Below are positions 22,803 to 24,516 of a DNA stretch of 24,516 nucleotides, piece after piece; the stretch's first letter is position 1; each line of letters starts with the position of its first letter. Position numbers and translations under genes: made by a program. The stretch comes from a virus: the IMG/VR virus record IMGVR_UViG_3300031963_000893, positions 1 to 24,516 of that record. One strand, written 5' to 3'. The notes under the pieces were generated by a model that worked only from the letters and a program-made list of their open reading frames with translations, had not been told where the DNA came from and did not search any database.

Positions 22803-23010
22803 CTCTTGCTCCTTCTACTAGGTCCTCAAATGTTACGTTAAGGATACCTAAAATTGCGTTACATCTACCTCTTACTTCATTCTCATCAGATGAGTTACCT
22901 CTGACAAGTTGTTCTTTCATGTACTCTCTGTCGTTATGCAGAGCCTTCTTGAGTGCCTTGGTCACTGGATGTTCCACCCATTCCAAGAACTCCTGCTGCG
23001 TTATTATCAT
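22786..23010 (-). CDS. Small conserved phage protein between portal and GroES
   Basis: A 74-aa protein, mostly helical and charged, with no signal peptide or membrane segment. The N-terminal pattern EFLEWVEHPVTKALKK, followed by a charged middle and a GRCNAILGIL segment, resembles short proteins found beside portal genes in podoviruses; their function is unknown to me. The ATG at 23010 has GGAG about nine bases upstream, but this start makes a 77-base overlap with the portal gene. In-frame TTG and GTG codons just downstream (in EFLEWVE) are alternative starts with a shorter overlap, but they would cut into the conserved-looking N-terminus. Its stop overlaps the GroES start by 17 bases, suggesting translational coupling. 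Confidence 0.7.
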   Translation of the reverse strand: MIITQQEFLEWVEHPVTKALKKALHNDREYMKEQLVRGNSSDENEVRGRCNAILGILNVTFEDLVEGARDDAKY

Positions 23011-24516
23011 ACTCTATTGCTCCCTCGGTTGCTTTCATCATCATCTCAATAGATTTAAGAATACCTTCTTGGTGAGCTTTAGCAGCACCCAATTGAGTTT
23101 GCAACATAGCAATATCATGACCTGCTTTAACACCACCTGCTTCCTCAAGTGCTTTAGCCGCATCAGCTTCCATTTTAAGTATCTTAGCTCTATTTAGTTC
23201 TGCCTCTTGTTGTAACTTCATGACACCAAGTTTAAACTTAGTTTCAAGTGAAAGTTTACGTTCTTGGGCTTTAATTTGTTCAACTTGAACCTTAACATCT
23301 GGACCGCTTTGGATAGCGTTAGGACCTTGAGGATCAGGTAGAACTTCTTCAATGTTAGGTATCTTAAGTGCTTCAAGATATCTATACATAACTTTATAAG
23401 TATTGAATCCAGGTACCATAAGAGCTGTTTGTTTTAATGTTTCAGCTTGCATGATACGTTGAACATCAGATACTACATGTGGATCTGCAGCTGGTCTTAG
23501 ATCTGTAGAATTGCTTTCATAGTCAGATGCTAAAACTGCATTACCACCAAATCTATATTCTTCAGGTAAGTAAAGTTGATTTAAACGATATACTTTACGT
23601 AACTCTTCATTAAGAGATCTGTAAATACGTTTAAAGATACCTGCAAATACTTTCATACCTTGTTCTGCCATAGTACGTGATGTTTCTGCAGGAGTATTTT
23701 GACCTACATTCTCACCTACCATAATGTCTGTAGAACCTACAATACGTTCACCATAGTTAACAAGTGTTGTTAATAATGTGAATAATACATTGCTTGGTTC
23801 ACGAACAGGTAATGGATAAATACCTTTTGCTAAATCTTCGCCAGTAGAATCAACATGCTTCCACTCCAAAGGAGCAAAGTTATAATTACCGCCACGGATT
23901 TTAATTCCTCTTGAGAGAAACCCGCCAGCAGTATTAGCCATGGTACCAGCATCAACAAGTTGATTAATAATTGTATTGATAGATTCATTTAGAGGTCCTA
24001 AAAGAATACCAAAACCAATATCATAGAAACCACCATCAGGTGATGGAATAAATGAGTATTTGGTAAAGTAGCTTTCAGGTTTGATACTTAGTATCTCACC
24101 CTTAGCATTTCGTTTAATGGAACTATCAAAATAGTTAGCAACAATACGAACTACTTTTCTAGTGTCTTTATGAACTGTAATGATGTATGGTTCTTTAAAA
24201 CCATCACCATCAAGATCTTCCCAACGATGTTGCTCAATAAATTCAAAAGGAGTTGCAGGATCTGATTGAGGTGGATTTACACCTTGTGACTTATCTTGTG
24301 CATCTGCTAAGTCATCTCCTACAATTTGTTGTTGTATTCTTGCATTAAAGTCTTCTGTCCAAATACCTCTACGTTGTCTTGAAAGAACATCATTCTTTGA
24401 CAAGTAAAGAACATGGGATTGTCTGTTACAATCTTTAAGACTCTTTGTCCAATAAGATACAACAAAGTCTTTTGCTAAAATGTTTTCTGAAACTGGATGG
24501 TCTTCATTGAAGTCCA
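22934..24516 (-). CDS. Portal protein (head-tail connector), 5' end outside window
   Basis: Likely the dodecameric portal through which DNA is packaged and ejected. The frame is open without a stop to the window edge (reading DFNEDHPVSENILAK at its visible start), so the true start lies upstream; TTG at 24403 is only the first internal start-like codon. Visible features are charged, mixed alpha/beta sequence, a 'VGSTDIMVGENVGQNTPAETSRTMAEQGMKVF'-type central region (about residues 255-285 of the visible part; typical of podoviral portals), and a long C-terminal helix rich in K/E/Q/A (KLQQEAELNRAKILKMEADAAK region) that would form a barrel or coiled coil. It is the first gene before GroES, scaffold and capsid, the standard place for a portal. 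The 3' end overlaps the next gene by 77 bases. Assignment is from family resemblance and context; no search was run. Confidence 0.85.
   Translation of the reverse strand, partial: DFNEDHPVSENILAKDFVVSYWTKSLKDCNRQSHVLYLSKNDVLSRQRRGIWTEDFNARIQQQIVGDDLADAQDKSQGVNPPQSDPATPFEFIEQHRWEDLDGDGFKEPYIITVHKDTRKVVRIVANYFDSSIKRNAKGEILSIKPESYFTKYSFIPSPDGGFYDIGFGILLGPLNESINTIINQLVDAGTMANTAGGFLSRGIKIRGGNYNFAPLEWKHVDSTGEDLAKGIYPLPVREPSNVLFTLLTTLVNYGERIVGSTDIMVGENVGQNTPAETSRTMAEQGMKVFAGIFKRIYRSLNEELRKVYRLNQLYLPEEYRFGGNAVLASDYESNSTDLRPAADPHVVSDVQRIMQAETLKQTALMVPGFNTYKVMYRYLEALKIPNIEEVLPDPQGPNAIQSGPDVKVQVEQIKAQERKLSLETKFKLGVMKLQQEAELNRAKILKMEADAAKALEEAGGVKAGHDIAMLQTQLGAAKAHQEGILKSIEMMMKATEGAIEYDNNAAGVLGMGGTSSDQGTQEGSA

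Noticed and set aside
1-24516. tRNA genes, integrase, attachment sites, insertion sequences
   Set aside because: No cloverleaf-type sequence, recombinase or transposase, or terminal inverted repeat was seen; the only mobile-type gene is the homing endonuclease.

Overview
The window is 24.5 kb of a compact, AT-rich genome of a tailed, short-tailed (podovirus-like) bacteriophage. Every gene I can support lies on the minus strand, so transcription runs from high to low coordinates. Genes overlap or are a few bases apart; the largest non-coding gaps are about 65 bases, on either side of a 19-codon ORF near 19.4 kb. No tape-measure protein, tail tube, sheath or baseplate gene is seen. Instead there is a portal, a T7 gp11/gp12- or P22 gp4/gp10-type connector pair, and a set of internal ejection proteins. 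The host cannot be named. A Gram-negative host is inferred from the virion type and the peptidoglycan enzymes.

In transcription order, the first block is head morphogenesis (24516 to about 17.8 kb): portal (5' end outside the window), a small conserved protein, a phage GroES co-chaperonin, scaffold, a conserved 163-aa protein, a decoration-type protein, the major capsid protein, a 19-aa basic ORF flanked by RNA hairpins, two further structural proteins, a ferritin-like helical protein, and a 51-aa gene fully inside the gap after it.

The second block is the tail appendages (17.7 to 9.8 kb): a 122-aa structural protein, a very unusual hydrophobic protein built of about 20-residue repeats, an Ig-like adaptor-size protein, a TTG-initiated zinc-ribbon protein, a 273-aa fibre-like protein and a 1343-aa adhesin. 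The adhesin has two glycine-rich repeats, a LamG-like domain, a SPRY-like domain and three C-terminal repeats. A GIY-YIG/zinc-finger homing endonuclease is stop-start coupled behind the adhesin, followed by a 122-aa fibre-associated protein.

The third block is lysis (9.8 to 8.35 kb): a 49-aa acidic ORF, a 3TM-type holin candidate with a GTG start, an M15 peptidase endolysin, a SprT-like zinc metalloprotease and a 61-aa one-TM holin-like protein.

The fourth block (8.35 kb to the window edge) is connector and DNA ejection: head-tail adaptor, tail hub/nozzle, GNAT-like protein, hydrophobic ejection protein, coiled-coil ejection protein, and a giant protein open at the window edge. The giant protein starts with a lambda-R-type (GH104) lytic transglycosylase. 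This order matches T7 genes 11-12-13-14-15-16, but the murein hydrolase family at the front of the gp16-position protein appears to be different. That 1014-codon open frame (1-3042) is the most interesting object in the window. It carries four NPYL motifs and an HExxH sequence.
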